NCBI GenBank assembly: GCA_000697665.1
Contig: KL197720.1
Coordinates: 913,613 to 977,612, forward strand
Length of the DNA: 64,000 nt
Origin: Jaapia argillacea MUCL 33604
Lineage: Eukaryota > Basidiomycota > Agaricomycetes > Jaapiales > Jaapiaceae
Direction: 5' to 3'
The translations under genes and the position numbers were made by a program. The notes beneath the pieces were generated by a model, which was given only the letters and a program-made list of their open reading frames with translations, was not told where the DNA came from and did not search any database. Every line of letters begins with the position of its first letter. Positions within the stretch are counted from its first letter, which is position 1. Shown in pieces: positions 11,042 to 22,880 of the stretch.

Positions 11042-11659
11042 GCGGAGGGAGAGGCGGAGAGGCGCTGTCAGGGTTAAAACGGATTGCCATCACCCCCCGA
11101 GTCAATGTGTTCGATTGTAAATGTAATCTGTTGTAACATTATTTTCTCGGATTCATCATCGCTATAGCGAGACTTCATTCGTGTGATGTCGGTTGGCCGC
11201 GACGCAACACCGCTGAGCGTTCGGCAGTCTTGTCAGAGGGCGTCGTCATCCGGCTCTAGATTGCAGTTTGATTGCAGGACGACGACGGAGTAGGAATCGA
11301 ACACTCGGCTAGTATCATTCTCGCAAAAATACCGAGAGGGCAGGGCTTCACACCTGGCTGGGGAAATAATTTGTAGTGGAACGAGCAAGGAAAACCCTTC
11401 CGCAAGTAGGAAGTAAATTTGGCGACCGATTTGAAACCATCAAAGGGGTAAAACGTACCGTCTTGAGGATGGAGGATTGCAGTATGCTGATATACCGTTT
11501 TCTATGAATTCTGAAATGTCTGGTTGGTTCCATAGATTGTGGGAGGCACTCGTCTGCGCGGTCCGGCTGTTCGTGCGGCTCTTGCGATGTCGACTCGGCT
11601 CTCGTCCCTAAAGTACCATGCAATCTTGAGGAGGAATTTCAGCGCATATAGTTTTCGAT

Positions 11660-11990
11660 TTCCGCGAGTGGGCCTGAAATCCTGATTGGCAGCGATAAGA
11701 TGAGGTTGGCAGGGTAACTCCGCGCGTTCCGAGACATCGGGGTAGATATCTTGAAAGCCGAATCTATTGGTGGTGTAGACGCTCCCAGACGCACGACGAG
11801 TCGGACGACTTGTGTTGCACCTCGCTGATGGCAATGGGACTGAAATCTTGATTGACGGCGATAAGATGAGGTTGGGAGAGCAACTCCGCGCGTTCTGAGA
11901 CTGGAGTAATATCTTGAAAGCCGAATCTATTGGTGGTGTAGACGCTCTCAGACGCACGACGAGTTGGACGACCTGTTTTGTTGATTGCAT
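11660..11990. repeat. 166-bp tandem duplication, two copies
   Basis: The block containing GCGATAAGATGAGGTTGG, ATATCTTGAAAGCCGAATC and GGTGGTGTAGACGCTC appears twice, with corresponding bases offset by about 166 bp (for example 11675 and 11841). The copies differ at scattered positions. Confidence 0.85.
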
Positions 11991-13499
11991 CCGTATCAGT
12001 CGACCACACTCCAGGCTAAGTGTGAGGAGGGGGAAATCGGCGCACGAACGGCATATTAACGGCAGGGTGTCCAATCGGACATGCTATAGCGAAATAGACA
12101 CCTCAGACGGAGGTCGCTGCCTAGGAGATTGAAAGATTCTGCTCAGTACCGGTCATAGACATCAGTGACGATAACCGACCTTGGGGCTTACTGCAACAAC
12201 CACTGATCTGATGCGGACTACTCCGCTAACACGCCAAGATCACAAAGTCGTCGATCAGCTTCTTGGCAACTACGATGGAACTCGTGGGTGGCGGAGCAGG
12301 TTTTATTCGTGGGCCTTGGCAGGTGCGGGTTTGAGGTGTTGCAAGTGGGGGGGTTGGAGCGGTGTATGTGGGCGAATGGCATTGCTGCCCAGATCCGCGG
12401 AGTAGAGGAGAACATTTGGAGGGTAAAAGCTCCGTCTGGGGCCAAGGGGTCTGAAGGGAAGTTGGTGCTTCGGAGCAGAGAACCCGAGGCGATGACGAGA
12501 GTTCTTTCAATGGGCTTCCAAGGGTACCAGGAACGGTCATCGACGCCCAGGTATCAATATATCGTCGGGGACTTTGGAAATTTCTGCGACGGGTGGGACG
12601 AGTGGTACATGTGGGCAGAGACGGGCCCCTTTCTGGAGGCACCCCAGGGTGGTCCAGACAACCGGGCCACCATCCTTTGTTTGACCTGAAGACGGTAGGG
12701 GTGCGACGAATCGCCGCTGACTAACTCGTGGTGCGCAGTAAATCGGGTATCGGAACGTCGAGCCAAGGCACAAAGAATACTTCAAACATTGGCAAGTTCG
12801 GAGATAAAGATGAGATTTGACACCAAGTACTGATGGGATTGGTGTTTGTGTGTTATCCATAAATCACGATAGATCAGTCCAATTGGTTTGCTGACCGGAG
12901 CAAATAAGTAGGTGGGATGTCGGTAAATTAGCTGGACTGGGCAAGTCAAAATTCTTGACGGGGGTGGGTGAGGATGGCTGTGGCAAACGGTACCGGTGTC
13001 GACCTAGAGGTGCTTGAGAGCGAGTACAGCTCTCTGGGCAATTTTGGTGGACTCAACGGATCGCGATGTTTTGGGGCTTCAAATTTAGGAATCCATGAAG
13101 CCCAGCTCGTGCTGCTGAGTGCGGCCCTTGATCTTGAGCAGCAGGTTCAAAAAACTGGACAGTGGAACGGAGTCGTCGCCGTCAAAGCTGAGTGGCACGA
13201 CGTTCGGTTCTTCCCGCACGTTTTTGCTTCCGTCACTCGGCTGTCAAACTTGACCAGCCGAACCACTGTTTAACATTGAACAGATCCGCCTCTATTCTGT
13301 TACACTGGTTTGAAAGGACACATAATCACGCTGCCTCCAAGTCGGCCCCTCGATCTTGCTCGTACTTGTTGCTCACAAGAGTTGGCAATCGATACCCCCC
13401 CCTGCCAGAAAACCCACAGTTTTGGCTGAGCTGTCGAGCGAGGTCTCGAATATCCGGCTAGTCTTGGACTCACCATCCGCTCCTTGTTGAACGGTACCT

Positions 13500-14440
13500 T
13501 TTGTTCCTGTCGTTTTCAGACACCGTTTTACGGTCGCCTTGAGCCGCCAGGATTGATTTGGCATGTACCTGACGTCAAACTCAGCAAGTTGCCGCCAAGA
13601 CCTCTGAAACCTCAAGCCTAACGAAACCTTCCCACGACACCTCATCAATAACGATTGGACAATGGCTCCGGCATTGCCGCCGACGCTTCTCTCGACGTTG
13701 AACCTTCGCCCTCGCTGTTGGAAACGGTGACGACGCCTTATGCGCTGTATATTCACCAATTTTGAGCGGATTTTGGTAGTTTATTGCCTACCATGTAGCT
13801 ATTATGTTATGATAAATTATTATAGGACATTCAAATAGTTTTGGAGGGTTGGTTAGTGATATGGCCACAATGTGAAGGCACGTGAAACACATCCAGATTT
13901 GGGAACTGACATCATCAGGTGTCGTGTGGTTTGCCGACGTTCGGTTTCTTCAGCGCCACGAACGACGTCGACAACGTCCTCTTCGTCGGGCAGCAGGTTG
14001 ATTGTTGTGTGTGTGTTATGCTTGTGGAGAGATTTTACATCATCAACAGTTATTTTCGCTTTTTTGGGTATTTGATGCCTTTCTGTACTGCTCACCAACC
14101 CCTCCAAAACTATTTGAATGTTCTATAATAATGTACCATACTATAACAGCTACATAGAAGGCAAGAAATTACAAAAATCCACTCGAAAGTCGTGGATATA
14201 CAGCGCATGAGGCGTCGTCACTGTTGCCAACAGCGAAGACGAAGGTTTAACTTTGAGAGAAGCGTCGGCGGCAATGCCGGAGCCATTGTCCAATCGTTAT
14301 TCAGGTGTCGTGGGAGGGTTAGGTCAGACCTGAGGTTTCAGAGGTCCTGGCAGCAACTTGCTGATTTTGACGCCAGGTAAATGCCAAATCAATCCTGGCG
14401 GCTCAAGGCAACCGTACACCGTTTGTCAACTACCAGGAAC
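13500..14440. repeat. large imperfect inverted repeat (arms about 350 bp)
   Basis: The left arm (about 13500-13855) and right arm (about 14090-14440) are reverse complements at roughly 85 percent by eye. They flank a unique spacer of about 235 bp. Shared blocks include CAAAACTATTTGAATGT near the spacer, AGCGTCGGCGGCAATGCCGG in the middle and CCAAATCAATCCTGGCGGCT at the outer end. It resembles a foldback-type or non-autonomous element, or a local inverted duplication. I see no transposase and no clear target-site duplication. Confidence 0.8.
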
Positions 14441-17421
14441 CCTGGACTACGAGCTTCATTGAAGTGGCAACCGTGGGTGACATCTGGAAGGCCTTCTGAT
14501 GGCGACACGGCCCAACCTCAACCCAGCAAAGTACCCTCTCGAGAACAAACTACGGACCAGTTGGCTACCTTGTACTCAATTTCCCACAAGGCATACCTCC
14601 ACTGACAGGCCGTCGCTATGATGACAAGAACCTCCTCAGCTCGTTGGCTAACCTCGAGGCTTTCTTGTCTGGTTCAGGCGCTCGTCGCCCCATTATCATC
14701 GGCCGCCTTTCGCCCTGCAGTAACGGGAGCCAATGGAGATGATACCGCGACTCAATATGGCCGTTGTAGATGTGGATATAATCGCTATCACGATGACCGA
14801 CGGCCTGCATTACCTATCTTGAATGGCCCAATCAAGCGTTTTCCCGTGCCTGGCTCATCCCCTGGCCTTCTCCCGGCTTTTACATCCGTCCACACTCGCT
14901 GGATCTCTTTCGTCATTCTCGCCGACCCACACCTCGAGCTCGGCCCCAACATATCGGTCATTTCCATACCGATGCTTCGCGCCTTCGCAAAGTACAATTT
15001 TTCTCTGTTCCGGCCTGCACCCCTGGGATGACTCCGTTGCGTCGCCCTACCCTTTGCTCGCTGACATTGGAGAACAAACTTTCTCCCAGTTTTTTGCGTC
15101 CGAATTCGACCAAGGCATCCCTCTCGTATGTCGCCCCTCGTTGTGTTTACCAATGACGCATCGCGGCCCGTCGGCTTCAAATTTTGTGTTTTCCCTTTGT
15201 GTCCGACTTCCACCCATACACTGGCATTGGGTCCTCCAATCGATTCATCTAGTCACTGGACGCGTAAACCCTTGATGCTCATTTTGCGTGGCAAAACTTG
15301 ACCTCATGCCGACGCGCCCACTTCACGGCCAGTAAGAAAGACCGTGAATTTGTCGAGAGAAATTCATTGTCTCGTGCAGGATGCAACCTGTCTCCATGGA
15401 CACAAGCAAGGTCTTCGCATTCGCGTAATTCCCGTCGGAAGCGGTGTATGGGAGGAGGAAGCAGCAGCGCAGATCTAGTCAAGATCCAAGAGCAACATAC
15501 AGTTTCGTGTACTTTTTTATGTTGATTCTCTCATCCAAATCAGCTGCCATCGACCTGAGCAGGGGATAAGGAACCTCCGGAGGTGTTGAGTTCCGGTAGG
15601 ATTGAAGCTTTGATGCGGATAGCTAGATCCTTCTGTTAGTCTGGGGTACTTATGAAATGCAGTCCACCAAAGATCGGGTCAAGGGCCCCTGATGGGGTAA
15701 AGTCATGATTTTTGGTTGACATTTTAGACATGAGGTAAACCAACTACATAATGAAAGAGACATGCTCAGGTCGATCGTTCCAACGATTCGTCGAGGCATC
15801 CGACTCGGTGGGGGTGCTTGGACACAAAGTGGTGGAGTTATGCAGGGCGCACTCCTCCTGATGGACAGGAAGAACTTCAGGGCTATGGGAGACGTCTGGA
15901 GAGGATGTCATCACCTGATATGGTTGGATGATGTACGAGTAGCGGTGTCCAGATTCGCTGGGAATCGCAGTGTCGTGCTGTGAGAAACCCCCAGGCGGAT
16001 CTGTTAGGGGGGTCCCAGGACTTCCAGGGTCTGTGGAGGTACAGCGGAAAACGAACCAACCCCATATCCTGTCGTTGCTCCGCTATTGTGATGGGTATCA
16101 CAGAATGTAGTAAAGCCATGCATCCGAGTCGGTGTCGGCCTCCGAAAGGATTCAATGGAGATTAAAAACTCTCTTGTACAGCTAAAGGCGACGGGAGCAA
16201 TTCGAGCCTAAGTGCTCATGGGCTCAACCTAGTTTTCAGATGTAATGAATGTCTGTGGTCCGAAATTGAGCGATGTTCAGTGTTGTCAGTCTTAGCACCG
16301 CGTGAGATGGTTTCCTGAAGACTTGCCTAAGCAGGAAATATTTGTCAGCCATCGGTGGTTGATATGGTCATGGCGATAACGCGTCCAGTCATCCACTGTC
16401 TCCGCTACGATTCGTCTCCACACATCTGCTTCTCCACTTTCAGGATACCAAGGCAACATGGAACGTTCTGACCGACAAATACAAGTCATCGTCCACGCAA
16501 CGTCAGTCCTCCCACTCTGGGGTCAATCAGGATGACACGATTTAGGATGAGTAGCGAACGCCAACATGATTCATGAGTTGAACCGTCGGGAAAGACTCGC
16601 GAGACTAAGCATTTAATTAGGATTGACGTGCCGTGTGCCCATGTTTTTTTTTTGCTGGTTTTCGTGAGTTCGACTGGCGTGACTAACAACCGGCGTTTTG
16701 GCAGACTTCGCTAGGGTTCGCCAATTTCGACTTCGGTGCCTGGTGACTCTAGTGCCAATCTGCGTCCTGACGATCTCCAGCGATCTTTGGCCCATGATTG
16801 AAGATTCCCACTGATCTTAGTTTGTACGCAAGAAGTTGGCTGCGCATGGTACTCATCTCATTACACGCCGATGCCAATCTCCCGGCCCTTCTGATTGAGT
16901 TGGCTTCCTGCTACGCGAGAATTATCCGTTAACATCTTACGTTCCAGGCACGGTCGTTCATGCTGATGAACTCACCCTCGACCTCGGGAGTGGGCCATCC
17001 AAACGATTTCATTTCTTGTGGAATATCTTTCCTCGGTACGCGAGGGGATCAGCAATTACCCTGCGTCTTGTTCCTATTCTGTGCCGTTGTCACGAAGGAA
17101 GCCGTCTTTGGTTGCGCTTGTCAGATTGAACGGTCAAGATAACGCAGCAAACCAATGGGTACCGCTGGACTCTGTTGTCACGAGACACATCCCACTCACA
17201 CACGACGCTGGGGAATGACGTTGTCCTTCTTGATTAGCTTAACTTGTAGATTTAATTTTGAGAGCACGGCCTCTTCCCAAGACTGGAGTCACTGTTTTTG
17301 GAAGCATCTTTGTGTATCGTATTCTTTCGTATCTCATTGTTATTGCCGTGGATTGATATTTACCTCCAAAATCGGCTACATAAACTTGAGAGCGGAGTCC
17401 TGTACCACGCTTCAACCACCC

Positions 17422-18345
17422 ATGGCTTTTCGATTACCTACCCATCTGGAGTCCCTCGTTCCACCACCAGTGGCTCAAAGGCCTGAGCACAAGCCCTGGC
17501 GGGGAACATTCACACTGATGCCCAACGGATCGGCTACCACCGCCTCACAAGTTCTCTACGCCACGGCGGCGGAAACGGAGGGAGACAAGTCAGTTCATCG
17601 AATTATTCGAGACCATCCCTCTGTCCACTAACTCACGTCGTCAGCCGAACAGAATTGTGGCCCGCGAACTTCTTTATCCAGCATATGTATCCTACGATCG
17701 AACTCCAGGAGATCCAGTCGTGGGTAAAACGCCATTCGGTTCCTCTGTGCATGTTCATGCCCGATCGGCTACCGTATTCGAACGACAGCAAAGCCAATGA
17801 GGGGGGATTCCGTTCTTTGGCTCGTTTCCTGTCAGAAAACAAGATGGTCAGTGACATCTTAAAAGAATGGACCCGTTGCTCATCTCTGCATCATCATTCA
17901 GATCGCCGTCGCGCCTTGGAATGCACCCGATCGTTTCTCTGGTGCAGGCATACTTCTCTTTCCAACCCAAGCGTCCAGCGGCTTGCTCGTGGGCGCGATA
18001 TTCCTTCAAACAGGATTTCCCCCTTTCGTTGGATCGACCCCGACATCGCCACCGTACACCCGTGCGCAGGCATACACACCTATTCCCGCACAGGGAAGTC
18101 CATATCCGCCAGGCCCATCTATGGGACCCCTCCTAACACCCCAAATCCCCTCCATCCACTCTGCCTTCCCTCACGATGCTTCAGGTCAAGGATCTGTTCC
18201 AGGATTCCCATACGTCACACCTGACTTGGCCGACCAGATCGCCCCTACCACCTATGCGAGCTCGTCCTCCAATGTGGGTGGGCCATCTTGGTCACCCACC
18301 CACACAGGCCAAAATCCGAACTTCAACAACCAGCGAAACGGGTAA
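17422..18345 (+). CDS. Med25/PTOV-like domain protein, possibly 5'-truncated
   Basis: Three exons join in frame: 17422-17588, 17645-17846 and 17902-18345, giving 270 residues. Residues about 25-170 show a beta-rich pattern like the PTOV/ACID domain of Mediator subunit 25: KPWRGTFTLMPNGS, then TELWPANFFIQ, then GGFRSLARFLSENKMIAVAP, then GAGILLFPTQASSGLLVGAI. The tail is Pro/Gly/Ser-rich. Fungal Med25 proteins normally carry a von Willebrand A domain first; I find none upstream, so this is either a truncated copy or a stand-alone domain. A SPOC-like fold is the main alternative. Activator-binding is inference from the family. Confidence 0.5.
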
Positions 18346-20379
18346 ATTGGCAGATACCAGGGAATTTTTTTTGGCCGCAGCTGTATGTTTTTGGTTATTT
18401 ATCTGATTGGGGTAGCGTAGTCGCGGTACCTACGAATGCCGGAGCTTAGTATTTATTCAGTCAGTTTGTGTTTGTGTTCGTTTGGATGTTGCCATTGATC
18501 GATTGCGATAGCATGGCATAAACTCACCGAGCAAATGGGCGCCAGTACAGTCTAAGGATTGCGCACATTCGGGGGGGTCACAAAGAGAATTGGGGCCGTA
18601 CTCGAGTGCCAGTGAATCGACGCGACCCCCCAGCAACGGAGTCTAGAGATCAGGTGAATATTCGAATTATTTCGGTGATGCAGAAGGGGCCTCAAGGGCC
18701 GGATGAGAGGGGGTTAGCCCTAGCAGCAGCAGCTTATTGTCCGATATCAGATCCTCAGGGTAGCTCACATGCACCCGTACAGGAAGAGGAAAGCGGAAAG
18801 ATCCGTTCACTCACCCTTTCTCTCGAAACATTGCATATCATCGAACTGAATCTTGCGCAGCCTCGTCGGCGAATTCGCAGGCAAGTTTGATAGCAACCTC
18901 AGATCGTGAGACGGGTCCCGACTGGAATCTACCAAGGATGGGAAAGAAAGGTCATTAGAGAAACTAATGATGTCCCTATAGAGACAGCATAATTTTGGCC
19001 GTTTCGGCGAATAAGTGCTTTTACAAATAATACCCCTCACAGGCGTGACGCCTCGTGCCGCTGAGTCTGCGTGGATATCTGTTTCCTCGATGGGGGCATG
19101 AAGCCCCTTACTTCCTACAGGATATTAATCAGCGGACATGAGTCTTAAACGTACAATTGAACATACCGCCGCTCATGCGTCTTCTCGCCGGCACTATGGC
19201 CAAAGCACACCACCGTAGAGTAAGCTATCCAAAACCTCGGTCCACTAGTGGCGACATAGTAAATGAGATAACCTGACAGGCTTTGGTTAGCAGTCAAGCC
19301 ATCAATGGCGAAAATCTGCAGGGACGGGCCACCGGGTCGTAATCATTTCGGTGAGAAAGCAAACGAGAACGGCTCTGGGAATGGAACAATAGGTTGTCGG
19401 GTGTGCATAGTAACGTTATAATAGGATCTGAGGGCGAGGGCGACGCTCATCTCAGTAAGAGCATAAGGAAGATTACGGCAGAACACATATTCCTATACGC
19501 GCAAAAAATCAACACACTCTGTCGCAGACCTCCCTCTAGGCCAATGTTCAACATTTGCCACAAAAAAAAGCCAGTGGCGCTGGCAGTGGGCAACTTGCCA
19601 ATTGTCAGACGCGTCGCGCGGACAGGTTCAAGAAGCTGGCGAGTGTGTCGGAACTCTCCATCTGTGCTGAGTGACAACAAACCTATCCCGCATGGTAGTA
19701 AATCGTAATTGACCTCTCAGGGCGGTGCAAAAGTCCTTGGAGTAGGGTGGGAGTTGGTGAGCTCGTGCGCGAGTAATACGAGTCTGACGACATTTTGAAA
19801 GTACTGACATATTGCTCAGCAGTGATGGTAGAGGAAGAGAAGTAAGAGTAGCTGGAAACACCGAGGGTGAGTTGACAGTGTCCGATTGAGGGCTGGCAAC
19901 GATCCCGGCCCGACATGCCGACGGCCCTGAAGTTCGATTGGTCTCGTCTTGAAGCTCAATTGAAGCTTAAGAACGAGATAGAATTCTATGGCACGCGTTT
20001 CACTTTGCACGCGTTTTTATTAATCTCAGTTTTTTCTGCCTTCTGCACTCACGATTCACATTGAGTACCACCTCGGTGCCTCATGGAGACTGGACACGAG
20101 CCTAAGTTCGCATTCAGGTTGCGTCCCTCGAACTTCGAAAGTTGGACAGTTACAGGCATATGAACTGAGCCTCACTATACGTCGTGCTTCACGCCAAGGC
20201 CGAAGCGCCAGAAGAGATATTGTAACACATTGTTGTGCTGGATGTTGAAACACCGGTGGTGCCTACTACCAGGAAACTTAGACAGACGCGGCGGATTCAG
20301 AACATTCAAAATGGACAATAAAGTTGGAGAGAAGAACATAGGTATCTATCAAAAGTGGCAGCCTTCAATCTCCCGCGTA
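18346..20379. other. intergenic, no gene seen
   Basis: About 2 kb with only short frames on both strands and no recognised domain or repeat. Confidence 0.4.
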
Positions 20380-21953
20380 TCAAACAGTGTTCCACCGATG
20401 TGGCTCTCCTGGATGAGGCGAAACAGGTGAACTTCCCTCGAGACGCAAACCATTGCGAAGCGAGCCCATCACCCTTTCTTCAATCAAAGGCTCATGCTGC
20501 TCCAGGCTCTCGTCGGATTGCGAAAAAGTCGTACTTTTCGTTCGAGAGAGGAACTCCATGGGGCCAGAGACTGGTGGGACTGCATCCATAATATTCGACA
20601 ACCTAAGTGTTGTTTGTTCGGCACCCTTGCCAAGTCCCACCTGGACGATCACAAGAAGGGGAGCTATTCCCTAGATTCGGCACGATGTGAGAAGAGCTTA
20701 GCATAAATCGCCAGAAATAACAACATCAACTCACGCAAAATATTTGGGTGCAAGCGCCAGCAACATTCTAAATCCAGTGTTAGGATATCTCAAATTGGAA
20801 CCAATCAAAGGACTTACAGTGAAATACGTTGCGGAGACCAGATCCCCGATCAAAACGACAAGTTGCGAGATTGTGGCGAGCGCACCCGATTCAATTCTGC
20901 GATTAAACATGAAATGAGACAAACACGCCGAGTTACAGAAAGGCGAACTGACATGATGAGCATGGATCGATGGTACTTCTTCATCGCTCTTGGACCTAAT
21001 GTATCACCAAGTTCACGGGTCATCCACCACACCCGTCCCACTACTCAAATCAGGATAAGCCGTTTGCACGAAGAATGAGCAAGCGAACCAATGAGAGTGG
21101 TGAGGAGGAGGTTTGTAGTCATCATGAGGATTAACATCACGTTGGATAGATGATCCTCCAGCTTGATTAGGTATGCCAGGTGTTGAGGTGGAGCATCGAT
21201 AAATATGTCGTGTTCTCTGAATAACACGGCTGCATCCACGAACCCCAGGGCTGAAAAAAAAGGTATAAGGGAATCGTAATCGTTGTCCTTCTACACCCAC
21301 TCACTTGCGGTTGTGATCAATAAGAGAATCGGAAGAATAGTAACCCAGACGTTACGACCCCAGACGATGAAGGCGCGATAAATCTAGGGGAGGCCGTGGT
21401 AACAAATATCGATGTTGAGAGGCATGGTATTATCTTACCAGGAGGCCATCAGAAACAATCCTTGCGAACGCCGTCGATGAAACAAAAGAGATGGAATTCC
21501 CAATGAATGACTTACTGGTTAAATGAAAAGAAGATACCGCTCCACGCTATAAGGAGTTTATCCAGCGTGGCCTCTCGTGCCATCTCCTGTGACGTGGTAC
21601 CGCCACAGGGCAAGCAGACGCCCCCCTTGCAATAGTAACCGTCCAAGAGCACTGGCGATAGCATTCCAGCAACGGAGTCCAGAGTGAAAGATACTGTGAT
21701 GAAGAGCATAGAGGCAGATGCCACTGCGAGCAGCCACTTGCTGGGCCGGACTTGGGTGCAAATGTAGACGCATCCAGCAAACAACAGGAGGTAAACTCCT
21801 GAGGGAACTGGAGTCAGAAAAAAACTACAACGATGTTCGGGCATAAAGTATTACCGTAGAGGATGGATTCAAGCTACAACCGAGTTGATGACTGAGTACG
21901 AAGCATACATGAGATCCTCCAGAACGACTAGACACACCGTCTGACCGACCCAT
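20380..21953 (-). CDS. multi-span membrane protein of the Agaricomycete seven-span type
   Basis: Reading the minus strand, successive exons give a polytopic membrane protein: LESILYGVYLLLFAGCVYIC, then WLLAVASASMLFITVSFTLD, then SDGLLIYRAFIVWGRN, then ILPILLLITTA, then VMLILMMTTNLLLTTLI, then SGALATISQLVVLIGDLVSA, then FCGIAPLLVIVQVGLGKG and a hydrophilic tail. The layout (R-x-F-I-V-W-G-R-N after span 3 or 4, and a V-x-V-G-L-G end) is common in mushroom genomes, where these proteins are hypothetical. A short first exon starting at 21953 joins in phase but is uncertain. Function unknown; receptor-like topology is inference. Confidence 0.7.
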
Positions 21954-22507
21954 TCACTCTATCGGGGACATTGAGCATTGAAAACACTTTACAAAACGAA
22001 GACGACGAACAATATACGTTGATTCACCACACTGCATGGTGCAGATTTGAGGGCTGAACAGGCGAGGGAGTCGAAAAGGAGAGAAAAACTTGGGACGGTC
22101 CAAGAGCCACACTACAAATAATATCTACCCGGTGCAGAGCTCAGTAGACGCCATCATTACAGCATGTTCATAGCCCCAGCAAGTGCCTCGCAGCATCATT
22201 GTTGTTTGCCTAACAAATGAGTCATATATAACTGCCTCAGGCAGCAGGCTTCGGAGCAAATAGCGAGGACAGTCGGCAACGTTTAAGCGCACAGGTTTGG
22301 CAGGGCTCGGGTTTGGCGGGTTGATGAACGCTAATTTGAAGATAGATAGCAATGGAAAGACACGAACGTTCAAGATCCGTGGTAGGTAGGTAGGTATTTT
22401 GCAGCATCAACCTGCCGCCTTGCAGAGTCGCCCATCAGTGTCGAAAGTAAGAAGCTCGGCTAAGTAAAGTGCTCGTGGGTATGCATATGTACATGTCACA
22501 TCAGGAA
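21954..22507. other. intergenic, no gene seen
   Basis: Between the membrane protein gene and the CCATACC repeat. Only short frames. It holds the promoter of the minus-strand membrane gene. Confidence 0.35.
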
Positions 22508-22855
22508 AACGGTAGCCGAGCCATACTTCGTTGTACCAGCCGTACCAAAAACCGGTCCATACCTTTGCATGTTTGGTATGGACCTGTACAGGACGCCTAC
22601 TATATAAGGGAAATATTTCTCGATTTCGTTCCTTGACCTCGTCAGAATGATATCGTCTCTTCTAAAAAAGGATGATGTGATTGGTCTGCCATGGGAGACT
22701 ACTGATTTCCGGGATCGAAATCAGTGCTGCTGGATTTAGACATGGTCCCGGACCGCTCCATACCAGACCCATACCAACTCCATACCAGGTTCAGTGGTAT
22801 GGAGGTATACGCGGTCTAAACCTTGCCATACCACCTCCACATTTTCCTGATGCAT
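22508..22855. repeat. CCATACC-rich dispersed repeat, long copy
   Basis: The left end CGGTAGCCGAGCCATAC and right end CCATACCACCTC are shared with a short copy at about 47287-47375. Inside are many CCATACC motifs in both orientations that form hairpins: GGTCCATACC...GGTATGGACC near 22552-22585 and CCATACCA...TGGTATGG near 22780-22802. The copy lies just past the 3' end of the F-box-like gene. No coding capacity. Confidence 0.7.
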
Positions 22856-22880
22856 GTCATTAATATTGTCATCGCGCTTA

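Larger units (their letters stand above)
11042..17421. other. gene-poor region with repeats
   Basis: No complete gene recognised. It holds a 166-bp tandem duplication (about 11660-11990), a large inverted repeat (about 13500-14440) and many short frames without family signatures. Longer frames at 12288-12689, 12968-13273 and 14618-15031 have no recognisable motifs. The region looks like decayed intergenic or mobile-element-derived DNA. Confidence 0.5.

Noticed and set aside
12288-13273. Two plus-strand frames of 133 and 101 codons in the gene-poor region
   Set aside because: Composition and lack of motifs fit chance frames in GC-rich DNA.
16440-16530. A short plus-strand peptide resembling the gag region of Copia-type LTR elements
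   Set aside because: Only about 20 residues of loose similarity, with no neighbouring element parts or terminal repeats. Too weak to call even as a fossil.
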